This document shows, piece after piece, positions 52,433-61,550 of a stretch of 64,000 bases of DNA. The notes beneath the pieces were generated by a model. It searched no databases. It was not told where the DNA came from and was given only the letters and a program-made list of their open reading frames with translations. The position numbers were made by a program, and so were the translations under genes. Every line of letters starts with the position of its first letter. The stretch's first letter is position 1. This stretch comes from DASVTR01 sp036387475 (GTDB lineage: Bacteria > Acidobacteriota > Blastocatellia > Pyrinomonadales > Pyrinomonadaceae). Location: contig DASVTR010000003.1 of assembly GCA_036387475.1 (NCBI GenBank), forward strand, positions 62,001-126,000, given 5' to 3'.

Positions 52433-52474
52433 AGGCTGTATGGGAGCGTAGCTTTCATGCAGCCTTTCCTTTTA
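52433..52474 (+). terminator. Intrinsic terminator after mreB-like gene
   Basis: AGGCTGTATG (52433-52442) pairs imperfectly with CATGCAGCCT (52456-52465), followed by TTCCTTTTAG. It lies 43 bp after the stop. Confidence 0.7.
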
Positions 52475-52623
52475 GATGTACGTGGCAGCTTCGTGCCGGA
52501 GTGATGACGACGCGAGGCTAGGATTAAAGATGTTCAGCGGGACTGACAGCAATACCTCAAAGCGGGTGCTTATGCTGTAGTTTCTGCTTCAACACCAACA
52601 CAGAACCAGAAGGAGTGAATTTG

Positions 52624-53115
52624 ATGCCCAGAAGTAAGAAGAGGTCTTCTTTGTTGTGCTTATTCGCGGCAATGACGATGCTGCTTTGCGGAGCGCAACC
52701 GAGGGCCGTCATGGCCCAGGCAACCACCACCACTACAAACATCACCTTACCTTTGAACATGACAGTCATCGCTTGCGAAGGGCAACAGGTGACTCTAAAC
52801 GGCAACATACACATCACCACACATGTCACGACTAATGCCAGCGGCGGCGTGCTTATCAAAGAGCACAGCAACTATCAAAACGTGAGTGGCGTGGGCCAGC
52901 CCACGCCCTTCCTTTATCGCGGCGTGAGCAGCAACAACACGACCTACAACAACAGTCTGCCGCAAAGTGAATTTACGGTTGTTGACCAAGTCTTGCTGCT
53001 GAGCCAGGGGCTATCGGACAATCTGCAAGTCCACGTCACGATGCACTTCACCATCAATGCTAACGGCCAGACTACTGCTGTCATCGAGGAAGTCAGAGTC
53101 GAGTGTAACGGTTGA
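52624..53115 (+). CDS. Secreted protein of unknown function
   Basis: A 163-residue protein: Sec signal ending MAQA (~30), then a Thr/Asn-rich beta-type mature region (TTTTTNITLPLNMTVIACEGQQVTLNG, and HVTMHFTINANGQTTAVIEEVRVECNG) with two Cys that could form a disulfide. ATG 52624 is 8 nt after AAGGAG. No family recognised. A weak hairpin follows at 53173-53199. Confidence 0.7.
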   Translation: MPRSKKRSSLLCLFAAMTMLLCGAQPRAVMAQATTTTTNITLPLNMTVIACEGQQVTLNGNIHITTHVTTNASGGVLIKEHSNYQNVSGVGQPTPFLYRGVSSNNTTYNNSLPQSEFTVVDQVLLLSQGLSDNLQVHVTMHFTINANGQTTAVIEEVRVECNG

Positions 53116-53542
53116 TTCCGAACTCTGTGCGAGGGATTGGCTTCAGCCATCCTTCATGCAGAATGCGTAGCCGAAAGCTCCCAACCCGCCGGGGCTTTCA
53201 TCTCGTCGCGTTTAGAGAAGCCATCGAACAATCAGCCCCTCATAGCGACCGCGCTCTCAGATTGTTTTAAGCGAAGACTGTGAGTTGTTATCTTGAAGGA
53301 TAACTCTGACCGCCGTTCGTCGCATGCCTGTATCAAGTCAGCTTGAATAACCGATACTTTCAATCTGACTGCCAGTGACCTCTCCGTCGCCTTCCGAGCG
53401 ACCAAGCCTTATCGGCTAAAACTCACTAAATCAAGCAAATAGCTGAGCGCGACGCTCATGGCACGGGCCTTGTAATAGTGCTCGGCGGTATTTGGTCTAA
53501 GACCGCGTAGTTATTGACGACGCCCTGAAAATAGAAGAACAC
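53116..53542. other. Intergenic region with hairpin and promoter element
   Basis: This 427-bp gap separates the previous gene from the subtilase. It holds a GAAAGCTCCC/GGGGCTTTC hairpin (53173-53199), probably a terminator, and a -24/-12-like site at 53459-53474 (separate entry). Nothing else was recognised. Confidence 0.45.
53459..53474 (+). promoter_or_regulatory. Candidate sigma-54 (-24/-12) promoter of the subtilase
   Basis: TGGCACGGGCCTTGTA matches TGGCACG-N4-TTGCW except for T in the final -12 position, with 12 bp between G anchors (53460 and 53472). It lies 69 bp before the subtilase ATG. The -12 variant TTGT is the same as at 6655-6670. Confidence 0.5.
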
Positions 53543-55474
53543 ATGAGAAACAAGTCAACTTTCATTGTGACCTCACTGCTCTCCCTTTCGCTGCTGGTCT
53601 CTACCATCACAGGCACGTTCAGCAATAGCTATGCTGCTCCTTCTCCTGCGCCAGCGGGCGGCGCCTCTCTCCCGAAAGCGAAACTGTCTTCTGACCTGCG
53701 CGAACGTGTGCGCAGCGCTCGACCTAACGAACGCGTCACCGTCATCGTCCAACCCAAGGGCACGAAGACCGCCATGCAGGATGCAGAGATACGCAATCGC
53801 GGCGGGCACGTCAAACAGCAGTTGAACAACTTGAATCTGCGAGTCGTGGAGTTACCGGCCAACGCCGTCGAAGCCTTCGCCGCGCGTGATGATGTGGAAT
53901 ATGTTTCGCCGGATCGGCAGATTGAAGCGAGCGGCCATCTGGTCAAAACAATCGGCGCGGACAACCTGATGCCGACCAGCGGCAGAGGCTCGCTCGATGG
54001 GACGGGCATCGGCATCGCGGTCTTTGATTCCGGCGTCGACACTACGCACATCTCGTTTGGCTCCAGCAAGAGCAATCGTGTTGCCAAGAGCGTTGACTTC
54101 ACAGGGCAGGGCATCACCAACGATCCTTACGGCCACGGCACGCACGTCGTCTCTACCATGTCTGGCAGCAGCAGCGTCGTGACGGTCGTCAACGGAGCGA
54201 CGAATACATATCAAGGCCCGGCCTGGAGCGCTAAGGTCGTCAACCTGCGCGTTCTCGATTCAAAGGGCAGAGGGACTCTCACGGGTCTGCTCAGTGCGGT
54301 TGACTGGGTAATGGCTAATCGCACCGTCTATAACATACGCGTCGCCAATATGAGCCTCGGCATGGCAGCGATTGATTCTTACAGAAACGACCCGGCGTGT
54401 AAGGCTGTGCGACGCATGGTTGACGCTGGCATTGTCGTCGTCGTCGCCGCTGGCAACAACGGCAAAGACGCCGCCGGTCAGAAGCTTTATGGCGGCATAC
54501 ACTCGCCCGGCATAGAGCCTTCGGCCATCACCGTCGGCGCTGTCAATACGTATGGTACGGACGTGCGCACGGATGATACGGTGGCGACCTATAGCTCGCG
54601 TGGGCCAACGCGGAGCTACCAGACGGATGCCTCTGGAATCAGGCAGTACGATCATCTGGTCAAACCCGAACTGGTTGCTCCCGGCAACAAGGTGGTCGCC
54701 GCGCAGGGAGCGAATAATTATCTTTATTCGCAATATCCGCAGTTAAACTCTTACACGTCCGCCAATGCCAAAGTGATGTACATGAGCGGCACTTCCGTCG
54801 CCGCTCCGGTCGTTGCGGGCGCAGTCGCTCAAATATTGCAAGCCAATCCGAGCCTGACTCCGAACATGGTCAAGTTGTGCCTGATGTATACGGCTCAGCA
54901 ACTCTCCGGCTTCAATATGTTTGAGCAGGGTGCGGGCGAACTCAATGTTCGCGGCGCAACCGATCTTGCCAAGGCCATGCGAACGGATTTGACCGCGGCG
55001 ACACCGCTCGGCACATCTCTGCTCAAGACCGCCACGCCGCCCTCCCCGCAGACGCTCATCCTCGGCACTACGTATAAGTGGTCGCAGGGACTCATCCTCG
55101 ATCACACTTACGCCAGCGGCACGGAGCTGATTACCAGGTATCAAAAAATCTACGGCTCAGGCGTGTTGCTCGGCGACGGTACTCTGCTCGGCGATGGAGT
55201 GTTGTTCGGCGACACGACGATGATGACGAGCGGCGTGTTGTTTGGCGACAGCATCCCCATCGGCATCGGCACAACGATGGCAGAGGGCACGTATTTCTGC
55301 GGCACGGGCGTGTTGCTTGGCGATAGCCTTCTCTACGGCGACGGCGTGCTGTTCGGCGACGGCATACTGACGAGCGACGGCGTGTTGCTCGGCGATGGCG
55401 GCATTGCCGGAGATTACACAGCGCAATCGCTGGATGCGATGGTGAACGGAGATAAAACGGCCTGCATGAAGTAG
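53543..55474 (+). CDS. Secreted subtilisin-like (S8) peptidase with GDGVLxG tail repeats
   Basis: A 643-residue protein with a Sec signal (~1-33), an inhibitor-like prosegment (~50-130), and a catalytic domain with D162 (AVFDSGVD), H198 (YGHGTHV) and S418 (MSGTSVAAP) all present. From ~538 to ~624 is a repeat-rich tail of GVLLGDGTLLGDG, GVLFGD and LLYGDGVLFGDG words, predicted beta and possibly outside-facing. S8 peptidases digest extracellular proteins. A candidate -24/-12 promoter lies upstream and a strong bidirectional terminator lies downstream. Confidence 0.92.
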   Translation: MRNKSTFIVTSLLSLSLLVSTITGTFSNSYAAPSPAPAGGASLPKAKLSSDLRERVRSARPNERVTVIVQPKGTKTAMQDAEIRNRGGHVKQQLNNLNLRVVELPANAVEAFAARDDVEYVSPDRQIEASGHLVKTIGADNLMPTSGRGSLDGTGIGIAVFDSGVDTTHISFGSSKSNRVAKSVDFTGQGITNDPYGHGTHVVSTMSGSSSVVTVVNGATNTYQGPAWSAKVVNLRVLDSKGRGTLTGLLSAVDWVMANRTVYNIRVANMSLGMAAIDSYRNDPACKAVRRMVDAGIVVVVAAGNNGKDAAGQKLYGGIHSPGIEPSAITVGAVNTYGTDVRTDDTVATYSSRGPTRSYQTDASGIRQYDHLVKPELVAPGNKVVAAQGANNYLYSQYPQLNSYTSANAKVMYMSGTSVAAPVVAGAVAQILQANPSLTPNMVKLCLMYTAQQLSGFNMFEQGAGELNVRGATDLAKAMRTDLTAATPLGTSLLKTATPPSPQTLILGTTYKWSQGLILDHTYASGTELITRYQKIYGSGVLLGDGTLLGDGVLFGDTTMMTSGVLFGDSIPIGIGTTMAEGTYFCGTGVLLGDSLLYGDGVLFGDGILTSDGVLLGDGGIAGDYTAQSLDAMVNGDKTACMK

Positions 55475-55517
55475 ACTGCGGCACCCGCTGGCGCACGACA
55501 GCCCGTTTGTGTGCATC

Positions 55518-55582
55518 CGTTTAGAAGCGAAAACAGCCCGCCGGTTCAACTCGAATCGGCGGGCTGTTTTCGCTTCTAAACG
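55518..55582. terminator. Bidirectional terminator, 26-bp perfect stem
   Basis: Arms 55518-55543 and 55557-55582 are perfect complements with a 13-nt loop, GC-rich at the centre. It lies between the subtilase and the convergent gene stopping at 55622. Confidence 0.88.
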
Positions 55583-55621
55583 ATAATTGATTTAGTCGCG
55601 CACAACAGCACACCGCTCTTA

Positions 55622-56470
55622 TCAGAGCTTTGGCGTAATGACAGTTTCTTCCGACGGCGTGTGTCGAATGTCCTCGGTCGTTTCGGCGATGAGCAGTTGC
55701 GGCTGGGCTTCGTTCTCTTCAATCACGGATTCGCCGCCGTCTACGTCGAGTGCTTCGCGCACGGCGAGGCGCTCATGCGGCGGCAATTTGAGATAAGCTT
55801 GCACGAGCCGTCGCGCTTCTTCATTCTCCAGGGGTTGCGGTGCGGGCGCGAGCAGTATCAGCCCGGCGACGTAGAGCGCGAGCGTGAAAAAAGAGATGTA
55901 GCCGGTGGCGGGCGCAAACGCAGGCGAATCGAGCGTTCCCAACGTCACGCCTTCCAAGAGCAAGTTGGCGAAACGCTTGAGCCAGCCGCCCTCCGGCGCG
56001 TAGAGCGCCGCCAGAAACATGTGCTTCAAAACGAAGGCCGTCCCGAACAGTACGCCGAGGCTGCGCAGGAGGCGGCGCGCGTCAAACGAAGAGAACTGGT
56101 TGTTCCAAAGCGTCCAGAGGAAAAAGAAGGAGAAGAACCAAAAGAGCAGCCCGCTTTCGGGCAGCACGGAGTTAAACGCCTGCGCCGAGCCGAAAAAGAG
56201 AGCGAGCAGGGTAAGCGCGTGCGAAACGTTCGTCACGGGCGGCTGGTCGCTTGAGAGCCACTGCTTCAACTCTACCATGTGGCCGCGCACAAAGAGCACC
56301 ATCAGCAGCACGGAGAGCAAGAGCGTAATCAGGGGCGGCGGCACAAAGACGAAGGCGCGGCTTTCGGCGTCAATCCGCAAGCCTCCCATCAGCGCCACCG
56401 TCAAAAAAATCATCGGCAGTAGCACAAAGCGCACGAGCGCGCGGTTTTTTGAGCGATGGTCTCCTGTCAT
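55622..56470 (-). CDS. Multi-pass membrane protein of unknown function
   Basis: A 282-residue protein with about six membrane segments (LLPMIFLTVALMGGL, FVPPPLITLLLSVLLMVLFV, LTLLALFFGSAQAFNSVL, LFWFFSFFFLWTLW, YISFFTLALYVAGLILL) and an acidic cytoplasmic tail. Its ATG overlaps the previous stop as ATGA (56467-56470), so the two are coupled. No family recognised. Confidence 0.72.
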   Translation of the reverse strand: MTGDHRSKNRALVRFVLLPMIFLTVALMGGLRIDAESRAFVFVPPPLITLLLSVLLMVLFVRGHMVELKQWLSSDQPPVTNVSHALTLLALFFGSAQAFNSVLPESGLLFWFFSFFFLWTLWNNQFSSFDARRLLRSLGVLFGTAFVLKHMFLAALYAPEGGWLKRFANLLLEGVTLGTLDSPAFAPATGYISFFTLALYVAGLILLAPAPQPLENEEARRLVQAYLKLPPHERLAVREALDVDGGESVIEENEAQPQLLIAETTEDIRHTPSEETVITPKL

Positions 56471-56970
56471 TTGCATTCGCTGCCAAACGGCCACAAGTCG
56501 CCCCACGAGACATTCAAGCCTTCATCGATTTCCGCCTTTAATTCAGCGGGCGTGTGGAGTTGGATGTCCACGCCTTCGTCGTTGACGACATAATTGCTGC
56601 CTGCGGGCACAAGCGCGATGGCGCGATTGACGGCTTCCAGCGCTTGTTTATAAAGCGTGTTGTCGCCGCGCAGCCAATTGCAGCCATCGCGGTAGAATGA
56701 ATAAGCGATGTAGAACTGCGTGCGGAAATCTCGGCGCTCCGGGTCTGCGCGCTCGAATTCGTCACGCGCCGCCGCGTAGTTTTTGTTCTTAAACATCTCA
56801 AGCGCTGCGTCAAACTTCGGTTGATCTATTTGGTAAGTTCCGATCTCGACGGAAGTTTTCGTCGCCACTTCCTTTAGATTGCGCGGCTCGGTGGCGTAAA
56901 TCCAGATGATGAACGCCGCGTAGAGCAGCGTCCAACAGATGCCGACGGATTGGATGAGCCTGTGTTGCAT
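56467..56970 (-). CDS. Membrane-anchored protein with TPR-like helices
   Basis: A 167-residue protein: one N-terminal membrane segment (ICWTLLYAAFIIWIYA), then a helical region (~50-125) resembling a TPR pair (FDAALEMFKNKNYAAARDEFERADPERRD). It overlaps the downstream membrane protein by 4 bp. No function recognised; both are probably one complex. Confidence 0.7.
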   Translation of the reverse strand: MQHRLIQSVGICWTLLYAAFIIWIYATEPRNLKEVATKTSVEIGTYQIDQPKFDAALEMFKNKNYAAARDEFERADPERRDFRTQFYIAYSFYRDGCNWLRGDNTLYKQALEAVNRAIALVPAGSNYVVNDEGVDIQLHTPAELKAEIDEGLNVSWGDLWPFGSECK

Positions 56971-57081
56971 TGCTATAATCCGATGCCTGTAGAGAAGCTA
57001 GTGGATGCCCTTCGCGCATGTCAATAGAGGAAGAGAAGGCGCGCGACACATTTGGAGGTCAGTCTCCGGGCCGCGATAATT

Positions 57082-57315
57082 ATGGACGAGCAATTGCTGG
57101 AACAGATTAACCGCTACCGCATGACCGCGCAGACGATGGGCGATGCGGCGCGCGACGCCATGAGCCGTGGCGACATAGGTCTGGCACGCACCGCCGCGAG
57201 ACAGGCCGCACAGCACGCGCGCATCGTCGTCCAACTCGAAACCGGAGAGAAGCAGACGGGGCCGAGAGAGAGCGAGACGGGCGAAGGATATTCAAGTGAG
57301 AAGCTCTCAGTCTGA
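57082..57315 (+). CDS. Small helical protein of unknown function
   Basis: A 77-residue Ala/Arg-rich protein (GLARTAARQAAQHARIVVQLETG) starting at ATG 57082. It lies 33 bp upstream of the dihydrouridine synthase on the same strand. No domain recognised; annotate with caution. Confidence 0.55.
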   Translation: MDEQLLEQINRYRMTAQTMGDAARDAMSRGDIGLARTAARQAAQHARIVVQLETGEKQTGPRESETGEGYSSEKLSV

Positions 57316-57348
57316 GTGCTGTAAGATAACGACTGTCGAGCAAGCAAG

Positions 57349-58431
57349 ATGAGCCAGAGTATGGAACAGTTAATCAAGCCGTTTAAGATACGCGACGTTG
57401 AAATCAATCCGCCGCTTGTTCTCTCGCCGATGGCGGGCGTGACGGATATTTCGTTTCGCCGTCTGCTCAAGCGGCGCGGCGGCATCGGCCTGACAGTCTC
57501 AGAGTTTATCTCTGTCGAGGGCCTCACAAGGAACAATCCGAAGTCGAAGCGGCAGATGCGTTTCTTTGAAGAGGAGCGCCCGTTTGCGGTGCAGATTTTC
57601 GGCGGGCAGGCCGAGCGTATGCGTATGGCCGCAGAGATGGCCGAAGAGGTCGGCGCTGATATTCTGGACATCAACTGTGGCTGTCCCGCGCCGAAGGTCG
57701 TCAAGCACGGCGGCGGCAGTGGTCTCTTGCGCGACTTTCAGCGCCTCGAAAATATTCTGAAAGAGATTAAGCGGGCGATTAAAATTCCGTTGACGATTAA
57801 GATTCGCGCGGGCTATTACGACCACACAATCAACGCCGTCGAGACAGCGCGGCTGGCCGAAGCCTGCGGCGTCGAGCACATAGCGCTGCATGGTCGCACC
57901 AAAGAGCAGGGCTACAAGGGAAGGGCCAACTGGGATTTGGTGCGGCAGATCAAAGAGGCTGTCAGTATTCCGGTTTCAGGCAGCGGCGACGTTGTGACGG
58001 TCGAAGACGCGCTCAATCGTTGGCGCGAGACACTTTGCGACGGCGTGCTGATTGGACGCGGCGCGATGGCGAACCCCTGGATTTTTCGCCAGATTGAAGA
58101 AGCAATCGCGGGCCGCGAAATTTACCAGCCGACGCTCGAAGACAAGCGAAGCGTGCTGCTCGAATACTTCGAGATGCTGCGCGAGGACATGCCGGAAGTG
58201 CCCGCCATCGGAAAGATGAAACAGCTTGCAGGACAATTTACGCGCGGCATGCGGGGCGGGGCGACCTTCCGCACATCTATCTATCACTCACATTCGGTGA
58301 CGGAAGTGCTTGACCGCATCGCAGAGTATTTTGAAGCGGTGGCGGCTGGACGAAACTATGGCGAAGACGATGCTCCCGAAACCGCGCCGACGCTGGATTC
58401 CTGCGAAGCCGCAACTGTCGCCGCATCCTGA
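57349..58431 (+). CDS. dusB: tRNA-dihydrouridine synthase, DusB type
   Basis: A 360-residue FMN-dependent enzyme reducing uridines in tRNA. Signatures are LVLSPMAGVTDISFRRL near the start, LDINCGCPAPKVVKHGGGSGLL (catalytic Cys in GCPAP), and KIRAGYY, IALHGRTKEQGY and GSGDV segments. Start ATG 57349 fits homologues. Confidence 0.95.
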   Translation: MSQSMEQLIKPFKIRDVEINPPLVLSPMAGVTDISFRRLLKRRGGIGLTVSEFISVEGLTRNNPKSKRQMRFFEEERPFAVQIFGGQAERMRMAAEMAEEVGADILDINCGCPAPKVVKHGGGSGLLRDFQRLENILKEIKRAIKIPLTIKIRAGYYDHTINAVETARLAEACGVEHIALHGRTKEQGYKGRANWDLVRQIKEAVSIPVSGSGDVVTVEDALNRWRETLCDGVLIGRGAMANPWIFRQIEEAIAGREIYQPTLEDKRSVLLEYFEMLREDMPEVPAIGKMKQLAGQFTRGMRGGATFRTSIYHSHSVTEVLDRIAEYFEAVAAGRNYGEDDAPETAPTLDSCEAATVAAS

Positions 58432-58481
58432 TGTAAAGTCAGTACGAGTCAAGCCAAAGACGTAGGCTTTCCACTAAACAA

Positions 58482-58515
58482 CATGAACCGACACGAAGCT
58501 TCGTGTCGGTTCATG
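58482..58515. terminator. Perfect 34-bp palindrome between convergent genes
   Basis: A perfect 17+17 palindrome centred in CACGAAGCTTCGTG lies between dusB and the convergent beta-helix gene. It can form a hairpin on either strand; no strong T-run follows. Confidence 0.7.
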
Positions 58516-58550
58516 CGTTTGACAGCAATATGCCGTAGGATACAACTAAA

Positions 58551-61550
58551 TCAAGACTCATCGAGACGGCGGGCCAGCCCACCTCGAAATACTTCCACCC
58601 AATTGAGAATTGTGCTGGCGGGCGCAGTGGTCGCATCGCCCGTGACGAATGCTGTCAACGAGTACGGGCCATCCGCGTCGCTTGACAGCGCGGTTTGCGA
58701 GCCAATGAGAGCGCCAGTAAAGTTTGCTGTCTGATTAGCTCCAAGGTCGTTGAACGTTTGGCCCGACGGGGTGAAAGTGTAATTGGCTTTGGAGAGCGTC
58801 AAAATGTAATTGCCGCCCGCGCCGAGATTACCGAAAGAGTAGTTGCCCTGCGCGTCCGTCACCGCCAGACGACCGGAGAGGCGCACGTAGACGCCGGAGA
58901 GCGGCGTGCCGTTAGTGTTCTTCACAGTGCCGCTGATTTTGTGAATGTTCAGCCGCCCGCCGATGTAGCTAAACTGGTTGGCGCTGAGATTGTTGAAAGT
59001 CAACGAGGGCAGCGTGAAAGAGTAATGCTTCAGAGAGGGCGTCAGCGTGTAGTTGCCGAGCGCCGGAAGCTGGAAGGAGTAGAAGCCGTTTGCGTCCGTG
59101 ATGGTCGTGCCGGTTTGCGAGCCGGAGAGTGTGATGGTAACGCCCGCCATGTTTGTCGTATTGACGAGATTACGGACGCGCCCGCTGATGGTGAACTTGG
59201 GGACTATCGCCGTAAAGTCCGCCGTCTGATTGCTGAGTAAATTGACAAAGCTTCGCGCCGGCAATTGGAAGGTGTAGTTCTTCAACGTGGGCGTCACGGT
59301 GTAGTTGCCTGTCGCGGAGGCTAAGAATGAGTAAGCCCCGTTCGCATTGGTCGTCGTGACGGCGCTTTGCGTGCCTGAGAGCGTGACGGTGACACCGCTC
59401 AATCCGGTTGCCCCGTTGAGAATGCGCCCACTGATAACGTACTTGTGCAGCGCGGCTGTAAAGTTAGCCGTCTGGTCGGATGAGAGGTCGTTGATGACCT
59501 TGCCTGACGGCGTGAAATCGTAATTGGTTTTGGAGAGCGCGAGCGTGTAATTCTGCCCCGCTGCCAGAGCGCTGAAGGAGTAATGACCGAGCGCATCCGT
59601 CGTTGTGATGCGGCCCGCCAGCGTCACGCTCACGCCCGATAGCGGCGTGCCGTCCGTCTTCAAAACATCCCCGCTAATCGTAAAGGTGGCAATCTTACCG
59701 CCGAAGTTGGCCGTCTGATTGGCGACGAGATTATTGAAGGAGAGCGACGGCAGCGTGAAGGAGTAATACTTCAGAGACGCCGTGAGCGTATAGTTGCCAA
59801 ACGCCGGAAGGTTGAACGAGAAGTTACCGTTATTGTCCGTCGTGGTCGTCGCGTTCTGCGAGCCTGAGAGAGTGATGGTAACGCCCGCCATGTTAGTCGT
59901 ATTGACGGTATTACGAACGCGCCCGCTGATGGTGTACTTGTTGAGGATGGCTGTAAAGTCCGCCGTCTGGTCGCCGCCGGGATTGATGAAATTCTGGCTC
60001 AGCTGATTGAAAGTGTAATGCGGCTTGGAAAGCGCGATGGTGTAGTTGCCGCTCGTCGGCAAGCCTGAGAAGTGGTAGCGACCATCGGAATCCGTCACCG
60101 TTGAGACGGCCTGCGAGCCGTTCAGCTTAACAGCCACACCCGGCGTCGGTTGTCCGTCCTCGCCTATGATACGACCATTGATGGCGAAGGTTGGAGCGGG
60201 CAGTTGGCCCAGATAGTTTGCCAAGGCGGTGCGCGTGTCGTCTACGCATTGCTGGTTGTCTTCACAGCGTAGCAGCAAATCAGACCAGTAGTAGTGGCCC
60301 GCGGGGTCTGGGCCATGTCCGAGCGCAAGGTTGTATTGCTGCTTAACGTACTGCACGGGGTCTTCGTCGAGCGTCGGGGTCGTGACGACCCTTGTGACCT
60401 GCGCCATCGAATTGAGATACGTGTAAATGGAATTGACGACGGTGAGCTTTCCGGTCTGCGTGGTGGCGTTGATGCGGTTTGCGGCCACTAAGCATTGCAC
60501 CTGGTCTAGAATCACGTTGCCGACGGCGCGTATGTTAATCGCGGAGCTAGCGTTCTTGCTCCACTCGTATTTTGATTTCTCAATGAATAGGCCGCGCAGC
60601 ACGTCGAAGTGATTACCATGGCCGGCGGCGTTGCTGACGTTCTCGCGCAAGCCCGTGACGTAAACGAGGTCAATCGGCGCGGTCATAGGCGAGTAGAGAT
60701 AAGGCAGGCTGGTGATGCCCATGTAACTGCCTTCATCCAGAAACACGTTGCGGATGACGACCTCTCTGCGTGGCGAATCGTTCGTCACGGCCTCTGCGTT
60801 ACCAATGTTAATCCATGAAATCGGCATCCCGTTTGTGGTCTTGCTATAGAGCGCACGCAGGCCGAAATCAACGAAGGCGGTGGTCGTCACGGTGATGCCC
60901 TTCCAGCGCAGGTTCTGGACGACGGGCAAGTAAGTTCCGCTGCTTCCGGCGCAGCCTAAGAATTTAGTCTGGTCTATCTTGAGATGGCTCAGCGTCGCCA
61001 TGATGACAGCGCCCGTCCAACTGCCCAGACCGTAGAACTCGCAGTGCTTGATATTCGCGTCTTCAATCTTTTCCAACAGGAGCGAGTATTTCGCGTCGGT
61101 CGGGACACCCGCCGTGCCGAGGAACGTCAGGTGATTGAAGAGTAAAGTCTGTAGCCCGGTGATGTGGATGGCTGCTTGATTCGGGCCAGTCTTCGGTGTG
61201 AACTCGGAGACGAGGCCCAACCCCTTTATCAACTCAGTCCCGCCGGGCGTGGTGATGTCCACAACGGTTGACGATTCAACACCAACAATCGTGATGCTGG
61301 AAGCCAGCCCCGCGAAATCTTTAGCGACGGGCGTGACGATGGCGTAAGTGCCTTTCGGCACGAAGAGCGTTCCGCCACCGGCCTGCGCTAAAGCGTCCAG
61401 GGCTTGCTGTAACGCAGGGCCGTCGTCGGCCACGTTGTCTCCGACGGCGCCGAAGTCTTTGAGATTAAGAGTAATGCTTGCTTGAGCGGTTTCTGAGATG
61501 CAGCCACACAGCACGACGAGAGAGAGGAAGAGAAATATTCTTGTACGCAT
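58551..61550 (-). CDS. Beta-helix (pectate-lyase-3-like) protein with DUF4214-like and repeated CnaB/CarboxypepD-reg-like domains
   Basis: A 999-residue secreted protein, start at 61550. Signal (LFLSLVVLCGCISETAQA) could be Sec or lipoprotein type. Residues ~30-380 are a right-handed beta-helix of the pectate-lyase-3 kind (LKDFGAVGDNVADDG, GGGTLFVPKGTY). Residues ~400-440 resemble DUF4214 (VQYVKQQYNLALGHGPDPAGHYYW). From ~452 to ~950 are six ~82-residue carboxypeptidase-regulatory-like repeats (ISGRVRN..., AGVTITLSGSQ, DANGFYSF, GNYTLT, NQTANFT). Repeat 2 is most like 5, and 3 like 6, implying a duplicated three-repeat block. Possibly binds or degrades polysaccharide on the surface; activity is not shown. 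Confidence 0.85.
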   Translation of the reverse strand: MRTRIFLFLSLVVLCGCISETAQASITLNLKDFGAVGDNVADDGPALQQALDALAQAGGGTLFVPKGTYAIVTPVAKDFAGLASSITIVGVESSTVVDITTPGGTELIKGLGLVSEFTPKTGPNQAAIHITGLQTLLFNHLTFLGTAGVPTDAKYSLLLEKIEDANIKHCEFYGLGSWTGAVIMATLSHLKIDQTKFLGCAGSSGTYLPVVQNLRWKGITVTTTAFVDFGLRALYSKTTNGMPISWINIGNAEAVTNDSPRREVVIRNVFLDEGSYMGITSLPYLYSPMTAPIDLVYVTGLRENVSNAAGHGNHFDVLRGLFIEKSKYEWSKNASSAINIRAVGNVILDQVQCLVAANRINATTQTGKLTVVNSIYTYLNSMAQVTRVVTTPTLDEDPVQYVKQQYNLALGHGPDPAGHYYWSDLLLRCEDNQQCVDDTRTALANYLGQLPAPTFAINGRIIGEDGQPTPGVAVKLNGSQAVSTVTDSDGRYHFSGLPTSGNYTIALSKPHYTFNQLSQNFINPGGDQTADFTAILNKYTISGRVRNTVNTTNMAGVTITLSGSQNATTTTDNNGNFSFNLPAFGNYTLTASLKYYSFTLPSLSFNNLVANQTANFGGKIATFTISGDVLKTDGTPLSGVSVTLAGRITTTDALGHYSFSALAAGQNYTLALSKTNYDFTPSGKVINDLSSDQTANFTAALHKYVISGRILNGATGLSGVTVTLSGTQSAVTTTNANGAYSFLASATGNYTVTPTLKNYTFQLPARSFVNLLSNQTADFTAIVPKFTISGRVRNLVNTTNMAGVTITLSGSQTGTTITDANGFYSFQLPALGNYTLTPSLKHYSFTLPSLTFNNLSANQFSYIGGRLNIHKISGTVKNTNGTPLSGVYVRLSGRLAVTDAQGNYSFGNLGAGGNYILTLSKANYTFTPSGQTFNDLGANQTANFTGALIGSQTALSSDADGPYSLTAFVTGDATTAPASTILNWVEVFRGGLARRLDES

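Noticed and set aside
53116..53542. tRNA or small RNA gene in the long gap
   Set aside because: No cloverleaf or conserved RNA pattern; only a hairpin and promoter-like site.
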